The notes below the pieces were generated by a model. That model ran no database searches, had not been told where the DNA came from, and was given only the letters and a program-made list of their open reading frames with translations. Shown here in pieces: positions 27,499 to 36,510 of a stretch of DNA of 64,000 nt (the stretch's first letter is position 1; each line of letters begins with the position of its first letter). Made by a program: the position numbers and the translations under genes. The stretch is from Sphingomonas oligophenolica (GTDB lineage Bacteria > Pseudomonadota > Alphaproteobacteria > Sphingomonadales > Sphingomonadaceae): positions 309,581-373,580 of the forward strand of contig NZ_RCZK01000002.1 in NCBI RefSeq assembly GCF_006438955.1, read 5' to 3'.

Positions 27499-27928
27499 CG
27501 GCGGTCGCCTCGCGCGCTGCGGCGGCGGCCTCGGCGGCCGCTTCGAACGCCAGCCGGATCGAGGGATGCCGTGCGGTGTAGTCAAGCGCGGGGGTGAACA
27601 CGTCGATCCCCGGCCAGTCGGGCGCGTCGCCGTCGCGCGCCAGCCACGCGGTCAGCGCATCACGCGCGGCGGCGAGTTCCTCGGGGGTCTTGCCGAGAAT
27701 GCTCGTCGCCAGCAGCGATGCCGACGCCTGCCCCAGCGCGCACGCGCGCACCATCATCCCCACCTCGCTCACGCGCCCCCCGCGATCGACGCTGACGTCG
27801 ACGGTGACGCGGCTGCCGCACACCGGCGATCGCTTCTCCGCGGTCGCCATCGCGGTGCCGAGCCGTTCGTGATGCGGGATCGACGCCGCCAGCCGCAGGA
27901 TTTGTTCGTTATACAGCGGCGCGCTCAT
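27491..27928 (-). CDS. NifU/IscU-like iron-sulfur cluster scaffold protein
   Basis: A 145-residue IscU/NifU-N fold protein: LYNEQILRLAASIPHHERLG at the N-terminus, a Cys in KRSPVCGSRVTVDV and a second Cys in MMVRACALGQASASLLATS. These match two of the three scaffold Cys; the third (usually near the C-terminus) is not evident, so this may be a divergent form rather than a canonical IscU. No isc/suf genes are nearby. It overlaps cvpA (ATGA) and the antiporter gene. Confidence 0.85.
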   Translation of the reverse strand: MSAPLYNEQILRLAASIPHHERLGTAMATAEKRSPVCGSRVTVDVSVDRGGRVSEVGMMVRACALGQASASLLATSILGKTPEELAAARDALTAWLARDGDAPDWPGIDVFTPALDYTARHPSIRLAFEAAAEAAAAAREATADA

Positions 27929-28494
27929 CGCCCGGCGTCCGCATTCCCGTCGACGGCATCGCTATCGCGCGCCCGGGCGCTGAACACCGGCAACCCCCGC
28001 CGCCGTCGATCGACGAAATCGGCGATGCTCGCGCTCGTCGCGTTGAGCAGCGGATAGGTCCGCGACGTCACCATCCATCCGGGGCGCTGCGAAGGCCCGC
28101 CGTGCGCGGTGTCGAGCACCAACGTCATCAACAAAAACCCCAGGCTCGCGAGGATCAACCCCTTGAGCGAACCGAACCCGAATCCCAGCGCACGGTCGAC
28201 CGGCCCCAAGATGCTGGTTCGCGTCCGCTTGCCGATCGCATTGGCGACGAACCGCCCGCCGACATAGGTCGCGCCCGCGATGATCGCGAACGCCGCCACC
28301 GCCGCGCCCGACGCGGTCCCGATTACCGTCGCCAGCGTCGCGGCGAGTGGAACGTGGAACAACTTGAGCATCGCGACGATCGCGACCCACGCGAACAGCG
28401 ACAGCACTTCGGTGACGAAGCCGCGCTTCAATCCCAGCGCCGCCGCCCCCGCGACGAGAACCAGAACGATCATATCGAGTGCAGTCAAACCCAT
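27925..28494 (-). CDS. cvpA: CvpA family membrane protein
   Basis: A 189-residue protein with four membrane helices and the CvpA opening GLTALDMIVLVLVAGAAALG followed by KRGFVTEVLSLFAWVAIVAM. In E. coli CvpA is needed for colicin V production and bile resistance; its molecular role is unclear. The C-terminal ~40 residues (RRRRGLPVFSARARDSDAVD) are hydrophilic. It starts the coupled run cvpA-Fe-S scaffold-antiporter-DUF423 and lies 139 bp downstream of radA, with a family-A repeat between. Confidence 0.9.
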   Translation of the reverse strand: MGLTALDMIVLVLVAGAAALGLKRGFVTEVLSLFAWVAIVAMLKLFHVPLAATLATVIGTASGAAVAAFAIIAGATYVGGRFVANAIGKRTRTSILGPVDRALGFGFGSLKGLILASLGFLLMTLVLDTAHGGPSQRPGWMVTSRTYPLLNATSASIADFVDRRRRGLPVFSARARDSDAVDGNADAGR

Positions 28495-28545
28495 GCGATA
28501 CGGAATAGGGACGCGGGGGGCATATCGCTAGCCCTGCAACCACCT

Positions 28546-28622
28546 CCGTTCGTGTTGAGCGAAGTCGAAGCACCTGCCTCACCGCGCGCCAATGCCCGTC
28601 GACTTCGCTCAGGGCGAACGGC
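28546..28622. repeat. Palindromic intergenic repeat, family A, copy 2
   Basis: An inverted pair (ccgttcgtgttgagcgaag continuing tcgaagcac; then gtcgacttcgctcagggc continuing gaacgg) between radA and cvpA. It differs from copy 1 by an AAG for the CTGT block in each half, with both halves changed together, so the stem is kept. Confidence 0.85.
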
Positions 28623-28633
28623 AGAAGATGATC

Positions 28634-30007
28634 CTACCCCCGCCCGAGCATATGATCGACGAACTGCCCTAGCGTCTTGAACCCGGCAAGCCGCATCGCG
28701 GATTTATCCGCCGCCATCGCCGCGGGCACCAGCGCGCGTTCGAACCCCAGCTTGCCCGCCTCCTTCAACCGCAGCGCGCCATGCGCCACCGGGCGAATCT
28801 CGCCCGACAGTGCGACCTCGCCGAACGCCACCGCATCCGCCGCGACCGGCTTTTCCGACAGCGCCGAGATCAGCGCCGCCGCCACCGCCATATCCGCCGC
28901 CGGGTCCTGCACCCGATACCCGCCCGCGATGTTGAGATAGACCTCGCACGTCGAGAAGCTGAGGCCGCACCGCGCCTCGAGCACCGCCAGGATCATCGCC
29001 AGCCTTCCCGCATCCCAACCGACCACCGCGCGGCGCGGCGTCGCTCCGCTCGCCAGCCGGACGACCAGCGCCTGGATCTCGACCAACACCGGGCGCGTCC
29101 CCTCCAGCGCGGGGAACACCACCGTCCCCGTCACCCCCTCGTCGCGCTGGGTCAGAAACAACGCGGACGGGTTCGACACCTCGGCCAGCCCCTCGGCGAC
29201 CATCGCGAACACGCCGATCTCGTCGGTCCCGCCGAACCGGTTCTTGATCGCACGCAGGATGCGATACTGGTGGCTGCGCTCGCCCTCGAAGCTCAGCACG
29301 GTGTCGACCATATGTTCGAGCACCCGCGGTCCCGCGATGCTGCCGTCCTTGGTCACGTGCCCGACCAGCACCACCGCAGTCCCGCGCCCCTTGGCGAAGC
29401 GGATCAGTTCCTGCGCCGACGCGCGGACCTGGCTTACGGTGCCGGGCGCGCCCTCGATCAGGTCGCTATGCATCGTCTGGATCGAATCGATCACGAGTAG
29501 CGCGGGCGGCGCACCCTGCGACAGTGTCGTCAGGATATCGCGGGTCGAGGTCGCCGCCGCCAGTTGCACCGGCGCATTCCCCAACCCCAGCCGCCGCGCA
29601 CGCAACCGCACCTGGTCCGCCGCCTCCTCACCCGAGACATAGGCGACCGATAGCCCGGCCAACGCCATCTTCGCGGCCGCCTGGAGCAGCAGCGTCGATT
29701 TCCCGATCCCCGGATCGCCGCCGATCAGCGTCGCGCTGCCTTCGACGAATCCGCCGCCCATCGCCCGATCGAGTTCCGCGATTCCGCTCGCCAGCCGCGC
29801 GGGCAGCGCGACCTCGCTGTCGAGCGACACCAGCGTCATTGCCCGCCCACCGCTCTGCAGATGATGCTTCGCCGCAAACGGCGTGACGACCGCGCCCGCT
29901 TCCTCGACCAGCGTGTTCCACTCCGCGCAATCGCCACACTGCCCCGCCCAGCGATGCGCGACCGATCCGCACGCCTGGCACACATATCGCTTCTGGGGTT
30001 TCGCCAT
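28634..30007 (-). CDS. radA: DNA repair protein RadA
   Basis: A 457-residue RecA-like ATPase that helps branch migration in recombination. The N-terminal zinc finger is CQACGSVAHRWAGQCGDCAE (residues 9-28). Walker A is IGGDPGIGKSTLLLQAA near 92, the RadA hallmark KNRFGGTDEIGVF is near 252, and a Lon-like C-terminal domain follows (FSTCEVYLNIAGGYRVQDPA). The ATG at 30007 is preferred over an upstream ATG at 30019. It is divergent from the GAF-domain gene. Confidence 0.96.
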   Translation of the reverse strand: MAKPQKRYVCQACGSVAHRWAGQCGDCAEWNTLVEEAGAVVTPFAAKHHLQSGGRAMTLVSLDSEVALPARLASGIAELDRAMGGGFVEGSATLIGGDPGIGKSTLLLQAAAKMALAGLSVAYVSGEEAADQVRLRARRLGLGNAPVQLAAATSTRDILTTLSQGAPPALLVIDSIQTMHSDLIEGAPGTVSQVRASAQELIRFAKGRGTAVVLVGHVTKDGSIAGPRVLEHMVDTVLSFEGERSHQYRILRAIKNRFGGTDEIGVFAMVAEGLAEVSNPSALFLTQRDEGVTGTVVFPALEGTRPVLVEIQALVVRLASGATPRRAVVGWDAGRLAMILAVLEARCGLSFSTCEVYLNIAGGYRVQDPAADMAVAAALISALSEKPVAADAVAFGEVALSGEIRPVAHGALRLKEAGKLGFERALVPAAMAADKSAMRLAGFKTLGQFVDHMLGRG

Positions 30008-30154
30008 AGCCGACCGCATATCAAAATCGGAACGATAGGGGAACAGACGATTTTACCGCGGGATTCCGTCGCCGAAGCTATCCGGGCGCGCCGTCGGGAC
30101 GCCAGCCGCCACAACCTATTGCGCCGCAACGCTAATGTTGGCACAATCCCACGG

Positions 30155-30667
30155 ATGGGGGAAATTCAGGACGACTTCGCGCGCGAACAGGTTGCGCTTG
30201 CCGATCACGACCGGATTCGCGCGATCCTCAGCGAGGTATGCGCGCTGACCGGCATGGGATTCGCTGCGGTCGCGCGCGTCACCGACCGGCGCTGGATCGC
30301 GTGCCAGGTCGTCGACCGGATCGAATTCGGCCTCAAACCCGGGGAGGAACTCGATCTCAAGACGACGATCTGCGACGAAATCCGGCAGAGTGGCCAGGGC
30401 GTCGTCATCGATCATGTCGCCGCCGACCCCGCGTGGCGGACGCATCACACCCCGGTCATGTACGGTTTCGAAAGCTACGCCGCGATGCCCATCGTGCTGG
30501 CGGACGGCAGCTTCTTCGGCACGCTGTGCGCGATCGATCCGCATGAACGCACGCTCAGCGCCTCGGACGTGGTCGGGACGCTGACCGGCTTCGCGCAGGA
30601 AATCGCCGCGATCATCACCGCGCAGATCGCGAGCATGGCGAGGGAGCCGGCCGACCAGGCGACATAG
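30155..30667 (+). CDS. Single GAF-domain protein
   Basis: A 170-residue protein composed of one GAF domain (VCALTGMGFAAVARVTDRRW; DLKTTICDEIRQSGQGVVID; YGFESYAAMPIVLADGSFFG; LCAIDPHERTLSASDV). No output domain is attached, so it may act as a stand-alone sensor or bind a kinase in trans. The sequence style resembles GAF domains from HWE-type light or redox kinases. The ATG at 30155 precedes the first homologous helix. It is 21 bp upstream of the glycosyltransferase gene. Confidence 0.85.
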   Translation: MGEIQDDFAREQVALADHDRIRAILSEVCALTGMGFAAVARVTDRRWIACQVVDRIEFGLKPGEELDLKTTICDEIRQSGQGVVIDHVAADPAWRTHHTPVMYGFESYAAMPIVLADGSFFGTLCAIDPHERTLSASDVVGTLTGFAQEIAAIITAQIASMAREPADQAT

Positions 30668-30688
30668 TCACGCCGCAATCGCATCGCT

Positions 30689-31852
30689 ATGCCGCGCGCA
30701 GCCATGCAACCTTCCGATCTCCGTGTCGCGCTCTTCAGCGGCAATTACAATTACACCCGCGACGGCGCGAACCAGGCGTTGAACTCGCTGGTCGCGCATC
30801 TGCTGGCGAAGGGCGTGACGGTCCGGGTCTATTCCCCCACGCTGCCCAAACCCGCCTTCCCGCCGACCGGCGATCTGGTCAGCGTACCCGCGATCCCCGT
30901 TCCCGGGGGCCGCGACGAATATCGGCTCGGGCGCTATCTTCCTCGGGCGACGCGCGATGACCTCGAGGCATTCGCGCCCAACCTCGTCCACGTCTCCGCC
31001 CCCGAATTCCTCGGCCACGCCGCGGTGACCTGGGCGCGCCGCCACCGCGTCGCGTCGGTCGCCTCGCTCCACACCCGGTTCGAAACCTATTTCCGCTATT
31101 ACGGCGTCGGCTTCATCGAACCGGTGATCCGGTGGATTCTCACGCGTTTCTACAACCGCGTCGACGAGGTCGTCGTCCCCTCCCCCAGCATGCGCGCGTT
31201 GCTGCGCGAATGGGGCGTCACCACCCCGATCGGGATCTGGAGCCGCGGGATCGACCACGACCGGTTCCGCCCCGATCGCCGCAGCCTGGCATGGCGACGC
31301 GGCCTGGGGATCGCCGACGACGAGATCGCGGTCGGCTTCCTCGGGCGGCTGGTGAAGGAAAAGGGGCTAGATGTCTTCGCCGACGTGCTCAAGGAACTGC
31401 GCCGCCGCGGGGTCCGTCACAAGGCGCTGGTGATCGGCAAGGGACCCGCGCGCGACTGGTTCGCCGAACAGGTCCCCGACGCGATCTTCGCGGGGTTCCA
31501 GACCGGCGACGACCTCGGCCGCGCGGTCGCGTCGATGGACGTGTTCTTCAACCCCTCGATCACCGAAACCTTCGGCAACGTCACCACCGAGGCGATGGCC
31601 GCGGGCGTCCCCGTCGTCGCCGCCCGCGCGACCGGCGCGATCGACCTCGTCGAGGAAGGCGTCACCGGCTTCCTGGTCGAGCCGACCGACATCGCGGGCT
31701 ATGCCGACGCCATCGCGCGGATCGTCGCCAACCCCGCGCTCCGCGACGCACTGGGTGCCGCGGGCCACGCAGCGGCAGCGCATTACCGGTGGGACAGCGC
31801 GAACCAGGCGGTGCTCGACACCTATCTCGCGCTCATGGCGCGGCGGGACTAG
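30689..31852 (+). CDS. Glycosyltransferase family 4 (mannosyl/sulfoquinovosyl-type)
   Basis: A 387-residue GT-B enzyme. The N-terminal domain starts LRVALFSGNYNYTRDGANQA, and the C-terminal donor domain has VGFLGRLVKEKGLDVFADVL, NPSITETFGNVTTEAMAAG (the E-x7-E motif) and PVVAARATGAIDLVEEG. It resembles membrane-associated GT4 enzymes that add mannose or sulfoquinovose to diacylglycerol; the exact acceptor is unknown. Two start ATGs (30689, 30704) are possible. The PadR gene lies 1 bp away on the opposite strand. Confidence 0.88.
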   Translation: MPRAAMQPSDLRVALFSGNYNYTRDGANQALNSLVAHLLAKGVTVRVYSPTLPKPAFPPTGDLVSVPAIPVPGGRDEYRLGRYLPRATRDDLEAFAPNLVHVSAPEFLGHAAVTWARRHRVASVASLHTRFETYFRYYGVGFIEPVIRWILTRFYNRVDEVVVPSPSMRALLREWGVTTPIGIWSRGIDHDRFRPDRRSLAWRRGLGIADDEIAVGFLGRLVKEKGLDVFADVLKELRRRGVRHKALVIGKGPARDWFAEQVPDAIFAGFQTGDDLGRAVASMDVFFNPSITETFGNVTTEAMAAGVPVVAARATGAIDLVEEGVTGFLVEPTDIAGYADAIARIVANPALRDALGAAGHAAAAHYRWDSANQAVLDTYLALMARRD

Positions 31853-31853
31853 C

Positions 31854-32450
31854 CTATTTCAGCCGCTCGATCCGCTGGACCAGCTCGTCGATCATCGCGG
31901 CGACGTCATGAACCTGCTCGTCGGACAGGTCGCCGTACATCAGCCGATCCTGCACCACGTGACGCAGATTCCCCAGCGCGCGTCGCACCGGCGCGCGGTC
32001 GCCGCGCTTGGCGCGGTCGCCCATTCCCGACAGCTTCGCGATCAACCCCGCGACCTGGTCCGCGTTTTCCGCAAGGTGCGCGCGCCCTTCCGCGGTAGCG
32101 GCAAAACGCTTCTTCACCCCCGCCGACGCTTCCTCGTCGATCATCCCCATCTCGCCGAGCATCGTCAGCGACGGATAGATCACCCCCGGGCTCGGCGCAT
32201 AGCCACCCCCGGTCATCGTCTCGATCTCGCGGATCAGATCATATCCGTGGCGCGGTTCGTCGGCGATCAGTTTGAGCATCACCAGCCGCAGTTCGTCGCC
32301 ATCGAACATCCGCCCGCGCCGGCCGCCGCCGCCGCCGCCAGGAAAGCCGTGCATCGCGCGCATCGCATCGTGGATGTCGCGCCTCATCGACTCCGAATCG
32401 AAATCAAACCGCCCTTTGGGTCCGCATCCGCGGACATGCATGCTGAACAT
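31854..32450 (-). CDS. PadR family transcriptional regulator with Gly-rich N-terminal linker
   Basis: A 198-residue regulator. After a Gly/Arg-rich segment (residues 36-47) comes the PadR winged helix: DELRLVMLKLIADEPRHGYD, then LIREIETMTGGGYAPSPGVI and YPSLTMLGEMGMIDEE. A C-terminal helical region (about 120-198) should mediate dimerisation. AAGGAG is spaced 7 bp before the ATG at 32450. AT-rich repeats and a sigma70-like promoter directly upstream suggest autoregulation. No target gene is adjacent on the same strand; the convergent glycosyltransferase is not an obvious target. Confidence 0.9.
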   Translation of the reverse strand: MFSMHVRGCGPKGRFDFDSESMRRDIHDAMRAMHGFPGGGGGGRRGRMFDGDELRLVMLKLIADEPRHGYDLIREIETMTGGGYAPSPGVIYPSLTMLGEMGMIDEEASAGVKKRFAATAEGRAHLAENADQVAGLIAKLSGMGDRAKRGDRAPVRRALGNLRHVVQDRLMYGDLSDEQVHDVAAMIDELVQRIERLK

Positions 32451-32479
32451 CGTCGACTCCTTCGCGTGAAGATAGCACG

Positions 32480-32526
32480 AAGATATATCGCAACGGCAGC
32501 GTGTCAAGATTCGCCCAAGATATATT
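32480..32526 (-). promoter_or_regulatory. Promoter and likely PadR operator
   Basis: Read on the minus strand, TTGACA (32507-32502) lies 14-16 bp from a TATATCTT (-10) that is part of an AAGATATAT repeat on the plus strand at 32480-32488. A second AAGATATAT occurs at 32518-32526 and TATAT at 32532-32536. PadR proteins often bind ATAT-rich sites, so overlap with the -10 suggests self-repression. The inference rests on sequence alone. Confidence 0.5.
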
Positions 32527-32653
32527 CTCGCTATATCCCGGTACGGAACGAAGGCGGGGCGCGCCGGGCGCGCCGCGTCGGTGGAGAAACTCGGCTTCAC
32601 TGGCGGCGCCGGTGCCCCTCCCCGTTTCAGGGTGGAATGATTACATGGTGCCG

Positions 32654-33973
32654 ATGGCCGACCTGCTCGCGGGACTAGAACCCGACCCCCTTCCCGCCAC
32701 GCCGCCCGAGAACGCACCGCTCGCCGATCGCCTGCGCCCACGCGTGCTCGACGAGGTCGTCGGGCAGGATCACATCACCGGTGCGGAGGGGCCGATCGGG
32801 CGGATGGTCGCGGCAGGGCGGCTGTCGTCGATCATCCTGTGGGGACCACCTGGCACCGGCAAGACCACGATCGCGCGGCTCCTCGCCGATGCGGTCGACC
32901 TGCGCTTCGTCGCGATCAGCGCGGTATTCTCGGGCGTCACCGACCTCAAGAAAGCTTTCACCGAGGCGCGCGAGCATGCCCGAATCGGTAAACGCACGCT
33001 CCTGTTCGTCGACGAAATCCACCGCTTCAATCGCGCGCAACAGGACGGGTTCCTCCCCTATGTCGAGGACGGCACCGTCACGCTCGTCGGCGCGACCACC
33101 GAAAATCCGTCGTTCGAGCTCAACGCCGCGTTGCTCAGCCGCGCGCAGGTGCTCATCCTCGAACGCCTCGGCCGCGCCGCGCTCGAACAACTGCTCGATC
33201 GCGCCGAAGCGGAGATGGGTCGCCCGATCCCGCTCGACCCCGCCGCGCGCGACGCACTGATCGCGAGCGCTGACGGTGATGGCCGCTTCCTGCTCAACCA
33301 AGCGGAGACATTGTTCTCGGTCGATCTGAAGGAACCGCTCGATTCCGCTGGCTTGTCGGGATTTCTCCAGCGCCGCGTCGCGGTGTACGACAAGGACCGC
33401 GAGGGGCATTACAACCTCATCAGCGCGCTCCACAAATCGATCCGCGGCTCCGATCCCGACGCCGCGCTCTATTATCTCGCGCGGATGCTGACCGCGGGCG
33501 AGGAGCCGCTCTATCTCCTGCGCCGTCTGACCCGTGCCGCGGTCGAGGACATCGGGCTCGCCGATCCACAGGCGTTGGTCCAGTGCATCGCCGCCAAGGA
33601 CACCTATGATTTCCTCGGCAGCCCCGAGGGCGAGCTCGCGATCGCACAAGCCTGTCTCTATCTCGCCACCGCCCCCAAATCGAACGCGGCCTACACCGCG
33701 CAAAAATCGGCGTGGCGCGCGGCGAAGGAAACCGGGTCACTGATGCCCCCTGCACACATTCGCAACGCGCCGACCAAGCTGATGCGCGACATCGGCTACG
33801 GGAAAGGCTACGCCTATGATCACGACGCCGAAGAAGGGTTCTCGGGCGCGAACTATTGGCCCGACGAGATGACTGCACAGACCTTCTACACCCCCACCGC
33901 CCGCGGTTTCGAGGCTCGGCTCGCCGAACGCCTGTCGCATTGGGCCAGTTTACGCCAGGAGCGCCGATCATGA
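32654..33973 (+). CDS. rarA: Replication-associated recombination protein A (RarA/MgsA)
   Basis: A 439-residue AAA+ ATPase of the RarA/WRNIP1 family, acting at stalled forks. Motifs are RPRVLDEVVGQDHITGAEGP near residue 27, Walker A WGPPGTGKTTIARLLADAV, Walker B LLFVDEIHRFNRAQQDGFLP, sensor 1 LVGATTENPSFELNAALLSR, and the MgsA C-terminal YNLISALHKSIRGSDPDAAL and YWPDEMTAQTFYTP. Starts at 32645 and 32654 are both possible; 32654 is used. The TGA overlaps the mmcQ-type ATG. Confidence 0.96.
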   Translation: MADLLAGLEPDPLPATPPENAPLADRLRPRVLDEVVGQDHITGAEGPIGRMVAAGRLSSIILWGPPGTGKTTIARLLADAVDLRFVAISAVFSGVTDLKKAFTEAREHARIGKRTLLFVDEIHRFNRAQQDGFLPYVEDGTVTLVGATTENPSFELNAALLSRAQVLILERLGRAALEQLLDRAEAEMGRPIPLDPAARDALIASADGDGRFLLNQAETLFSVDLKEPLDSAGLSGFLQRRVAVYDKDREGHYNLISALHKSIRGSDPDAALYYLARMLTAGEEPLYLLRRLTRAAVEDIGLADPQALVQCIAAKDTYDFLGSPEGELAIAQACLYLATAPKSNAAYTAQKSAWRAAKETGSLMPPAHIRNAPTKLMRDIGYGKGYAYDHDAEEGFSGANYWPDEMTAQTFYTPTARGFEARLAERLSHWASLRQERRS

Positions 33974-34317
33974 CCTTCGACGATTGGGACCAGGTCGTCG
34001 CGTTCGCGCTGTCGCTGCCCGACACCTATATCGAAAGCTTCTACGGCAAGCCGACCCCCAAGGTGAACAAGAAGGCGTTCGTCGCGCGCGGCAGCGAGCC
34101 GGGCAGCTTCGTCGCAATGAGCACCAACGACGAAAAACAGGTGCTGCTCGACACCGATCCTGCCACCTTCTGGCAGACCCCGCATTACGACGGCTGGTCG
34201 AGCCTGTTGGTGCGCTACGCCAGCAGCGATCCGGCGCGCGTCGCCGCGGTCATCACCCGCGCGTGGTGGGATCGCGCGTCGCCCGCGCAGCGCGAGGCGT
34301 TCGGCGATCGTCCCTAA
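33970..34317 (+). CDS. MmcQ/YjbR family DNA-binding-fold protein
   Basis: A 115-residue protein with the MmcQ/YjbR CyaY-like fold: TFDDWDQVVAFALSLPDTYI, GKPTPKVNKKAFVARGSE, and LVRYASSDPARVAAVITRAW near the end. The family is described as DNA-binding-like with unknown role. Its start overlaps the rarA stop (ATGA), and it is followed without a gap by the RNase H-like gene, whose reading frame opens around this gene's TAA. Confidence 0.88.
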   Translation: MTFDDWDQVVAFALSLPDTYIESFYGKPTPKVNKKAFVARGSEPGSFVAMSTNDEKQVLLDTDPATFWQTPHYDGWSSLLVRYASSDPARVAAVITRAWWDRASPAQREAFGDRP

Positions 34318-34510
34318 CCAAATCGTTCCCGATCATATCCAGCGCTTCGCCGCGATCGACTGGTCGGGTGCGAAGGGCCGTCAGCATCCCGGCATCGCGC
34401 TCGCCACCTGCGCCGCGGGCACCGCCGCCCCAACCCTGGTAGCACCGCCGACGCGCCACTGGTCGCGCGCCGCGATCCTCGACTGGCTACTTGCCCACCG
34501 CGGCGAACCG

Positions 34511-35173
34511 ATGCTGGTCGGCTTCGATTTCAGCTTCGCCCCGCCCTTCGTCGAACGCGGCGCGCACCTGCCCGGTGAAACCACCACCACCGATGCCAAG
34601 GCGCTGTGGCGCTACGTCGATGACCAATGCGACGATGCGGATCTGGGCGCGGCCAGCTTCCTCGAAGCACGCCGCGGGCGGCATTTCTATCTCGGCGCCG
34701 CCGACGGCACCAAGCGCGATTTCCTGTTCTACCGGCAATGCGAAGCGCTCGGCGGACACGTCAAACCCTCGACCGTCTATGACGCGATCGGCGCGGCACA
34801 GGTCGCCAAGGCGAGCTTCGCGGGGATGCGGCTGCTCCACGCGCTCGATAGCCGCATCCCGGTCTGGCCGTTCGATCCGCTGCCCGCATCGGGCCTGGTC
34901 ATCGTCGAAATCTACACCGCGATCGCCGCGCGCGCCGCGGGGATTGTCCGGGGCCGCAGCAAGATCCGCGACGCCGCCGCGCTAGACACCGCGCTCGCCG
35001 CGGTCGGCAGCGCCCCCCACCTGTCGCTCGCGCGCTACGACGACCACGCGACCGATGCGATCCTCACCGCCGCGTGGCTCCGCGCCAACGTTGCGCGCGC
35101 CGATCTATGGAGCCCCGGCGGCATGACGCCACCGGTAGCCCGCACCGAAGGCTGGACCTTCGGCGTCGCCTAA
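34511..35173 (+). CDS. RNase H-like fold protein with no canonical start for its N-terminus
   Basis: From the ATG at 34511 the gene encodes 220 residues (MLVGFDFSFAPPFVERGAHL to EGWTFGVA). However, the same frame is open back to 34121 and reads QRFAAIDWSGAKGRQHPGIA at 34340-34399, a typical first beta-strand of RNase H-like proteins (Asp in AIDWSG). No ATG, GTG or TTG lies in frame between 34121 and 34511. An ATC at 34322, 4 bp after the mmcQ-type stop, would be the natural start. The gene may use a non-canonical start, or have lost it by point mutation. The C-terminus (DDHATDAILTAAWLRAN) supplies further acidic residues. Function unknown. Confidence 0.72.
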   Translation: MLVGFDFSFAPPFVERGAHLPGETTTTDAKALWRYVDDQCDDADLGAASFLEARRGRHFYLGAADGTKRDFLFYRQCEALGGHVKPSTVYDAIGAAQVAKASFAGMRLLHALDSRIPVWPFDPLPASGLVIVEIYTAIAARAAGIVRGRSKIRDAAALDTALAAVGSAPHLSLARYDDHATDAILTAAWLRANVARADLWSPGGMTPPVARTEGWTFGVA

Positions 35174-36510
35174 CGCGCGGCAACCTGTCGCGGCGTCGCC
35201 GCAGTCACCCGCCACACTGTATTGCCCAGATCATCCGCGATCAGCAGCCCGCCGGTCCGGTCGACCGCGAGCCCCACCGGGCGTCCGCGCGCATGGCCGT
35301 CCTTGTCGAGGAACGCGGTGACGACGTCCTGCGCCTTGCCCGACGGTCGGCCGTTTGCGAACGGGACATAGACAACCCGATACCCGTTGAAGACATTGCG
35401 GTCCCAGCTGCCGTGCTCGCCGATGAACGCGCCGCCCTGGTACCCCGGCAATGCACCCGCGGTGTAGAAGGTCAGCCCGAGCGGTGCGACATGGCTGCTC
35501 AGCGAATAATCGGGGGCGATCGCCTTGGCGACGAGATCGGGTCGCTGCGGCATCACGCGTGGGTCGACGTGCTGGCCGTAATAGCTGTACGGCCAGCCGT
35601 AGAAGGCGCCGTCCTTGACCGATGTCAGGTAATCGGGAACCAGGTTCTGTCCGATCTCGTCGCGTTCGTTGACGACCACCCACAATTGCTGTGTCGTGGG
35701 CTCGACCGTCAACCCGTTGGGGTTGCGCAGTCCGCTCGCGAAGACGCGGTGCGCGCCCGTCGCCCGATCGACTTCCCACACCGCAGCCCGGTTTTTCTCG
35801 GCTTCGATTCCGTTTTCGGTGATGTTGCTGTTCGATCCCACCCCGACATAGAGTTTCGATCCGTCGGGGCTCGCGGTCAGGCTTTTGGTCCAATGGTGAT
35901 CGATCGGCCCACCGGGCAACTCTGTCACCAAGGTGCCCGGTGCGGTGATCGTGGTCTGGCCGGTCTGGTAGGGATAGCGTACGATCGCATCGGTATTCGC
36001 GACATACAGGTCGCCGCCGACCAGCACGATGCCGAACGGCGAGACCAGATGGTCGATCAGCACACTTCGCAATTCGGGCTTGCCGTCGCCATTGGCGTCG
36101 CGGATAAGCGTAATCCGGTTGCCGCCTTTAGCACCTGCCCCCGCATATTTCATGACCCACCCCATGATCAGTTCCTTGGGACGGGTGACGGGTTCGTAGC
36201 CGGGGCCGTTCGATTCGACGACCAGGATGTCGCCATTGGGCAGCACATAAGGTTGGCGCGGGTGTTCGAACCCGGTCGCCAGCGCTTCGATCTTTAGTCC
36301 TGCTGCGACCGTCGGCGTTTCACCCTGATGCCACCCCGCCGGCGGCGCGACCTTGATCGGCGGGATCAGATACCGCTTTTGTGCAGGTAGCGGCGGGTTC
36401 GCACCGATTTGAGTCGCCGCGGGGGCAGCCGGGTCGCCGCCGCAGCCTGCGAGCAAGGCGGTTGCGGCCAGCGCCAGCGCGGAAACGCCCATTGAGGATG
36501 CGCGCATCAT
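35170..36510 (-). CDS. PQQ-dependent sugar dehydrogenase-like lipoprotein (sorbosone dehydrogenase type)
   Basis: A 446-residue beta-propeller protein. The lipobox is LLAGCGGDP near residue 22, so it is a lipoprotein. The propeller has YVLPNGDILVVESNGPGYEP, VSPFGIVLVGGDLYVANTDA, YVGVGSNSNITENGIEAEKN, FASGLRNPNGLTVEPTTQQL and FYGWPYSYYGQHVDPRV, matching the soluble glucose/sorbosone dehydrogenase family. His and Arg residues in these loops would bind PQQ and substrate. The ATG (36510) with GGGAG upstream overlaps the DUF2231 stop (ATGA). No PQQ synthesis genes are in the window. Confidence 0.9.
   Translation of the reverse strand: MMRASSMGVSALALAATALLAGCGGDPAAPAATQIGANPPLPAQKRYLIPPIKVAPPAGWHQGETPTVAAGLKIEALATGFEHPRQPYVLPNGDILVVESNGPGYEPVTRPKELIMGWVMKYAGAGAKGGNRITLIRDANGDGKPELRSVLIDHLVSPFGIVLVGGDLYVANTDAIVRYPYQTGQTTITAPGTLVTELPGGPIDHHWTKSLTASPDGSKLYVGVGSNSNITENGIEAEKNRAAVWEVDRATGAHRVFASGLRNPNGLTVEPTTQQLWVVVNERDEIGQNLVPDYLTSVKDGAFYGWPYSYYGQHVDPRVMPQRPDLVAKAIAPDYSLSSHVAPLGLTFYTAGALPGYQGGAFIGEHGSWDRNVFNGYRVVYVPFANGRPSGKAQDVVTAFLDKDGHARGRPVGLAVDRTGGLLIADDLGNTVWRVTAATPRQVAAR

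Noticed and set aside
30008..30154. EcfG-type GGAAC promoter before the GAF gene
   Set aside because: GGAAC occurs, but no CGTT-like -10 lies at the 16-17 bp spacing expected.
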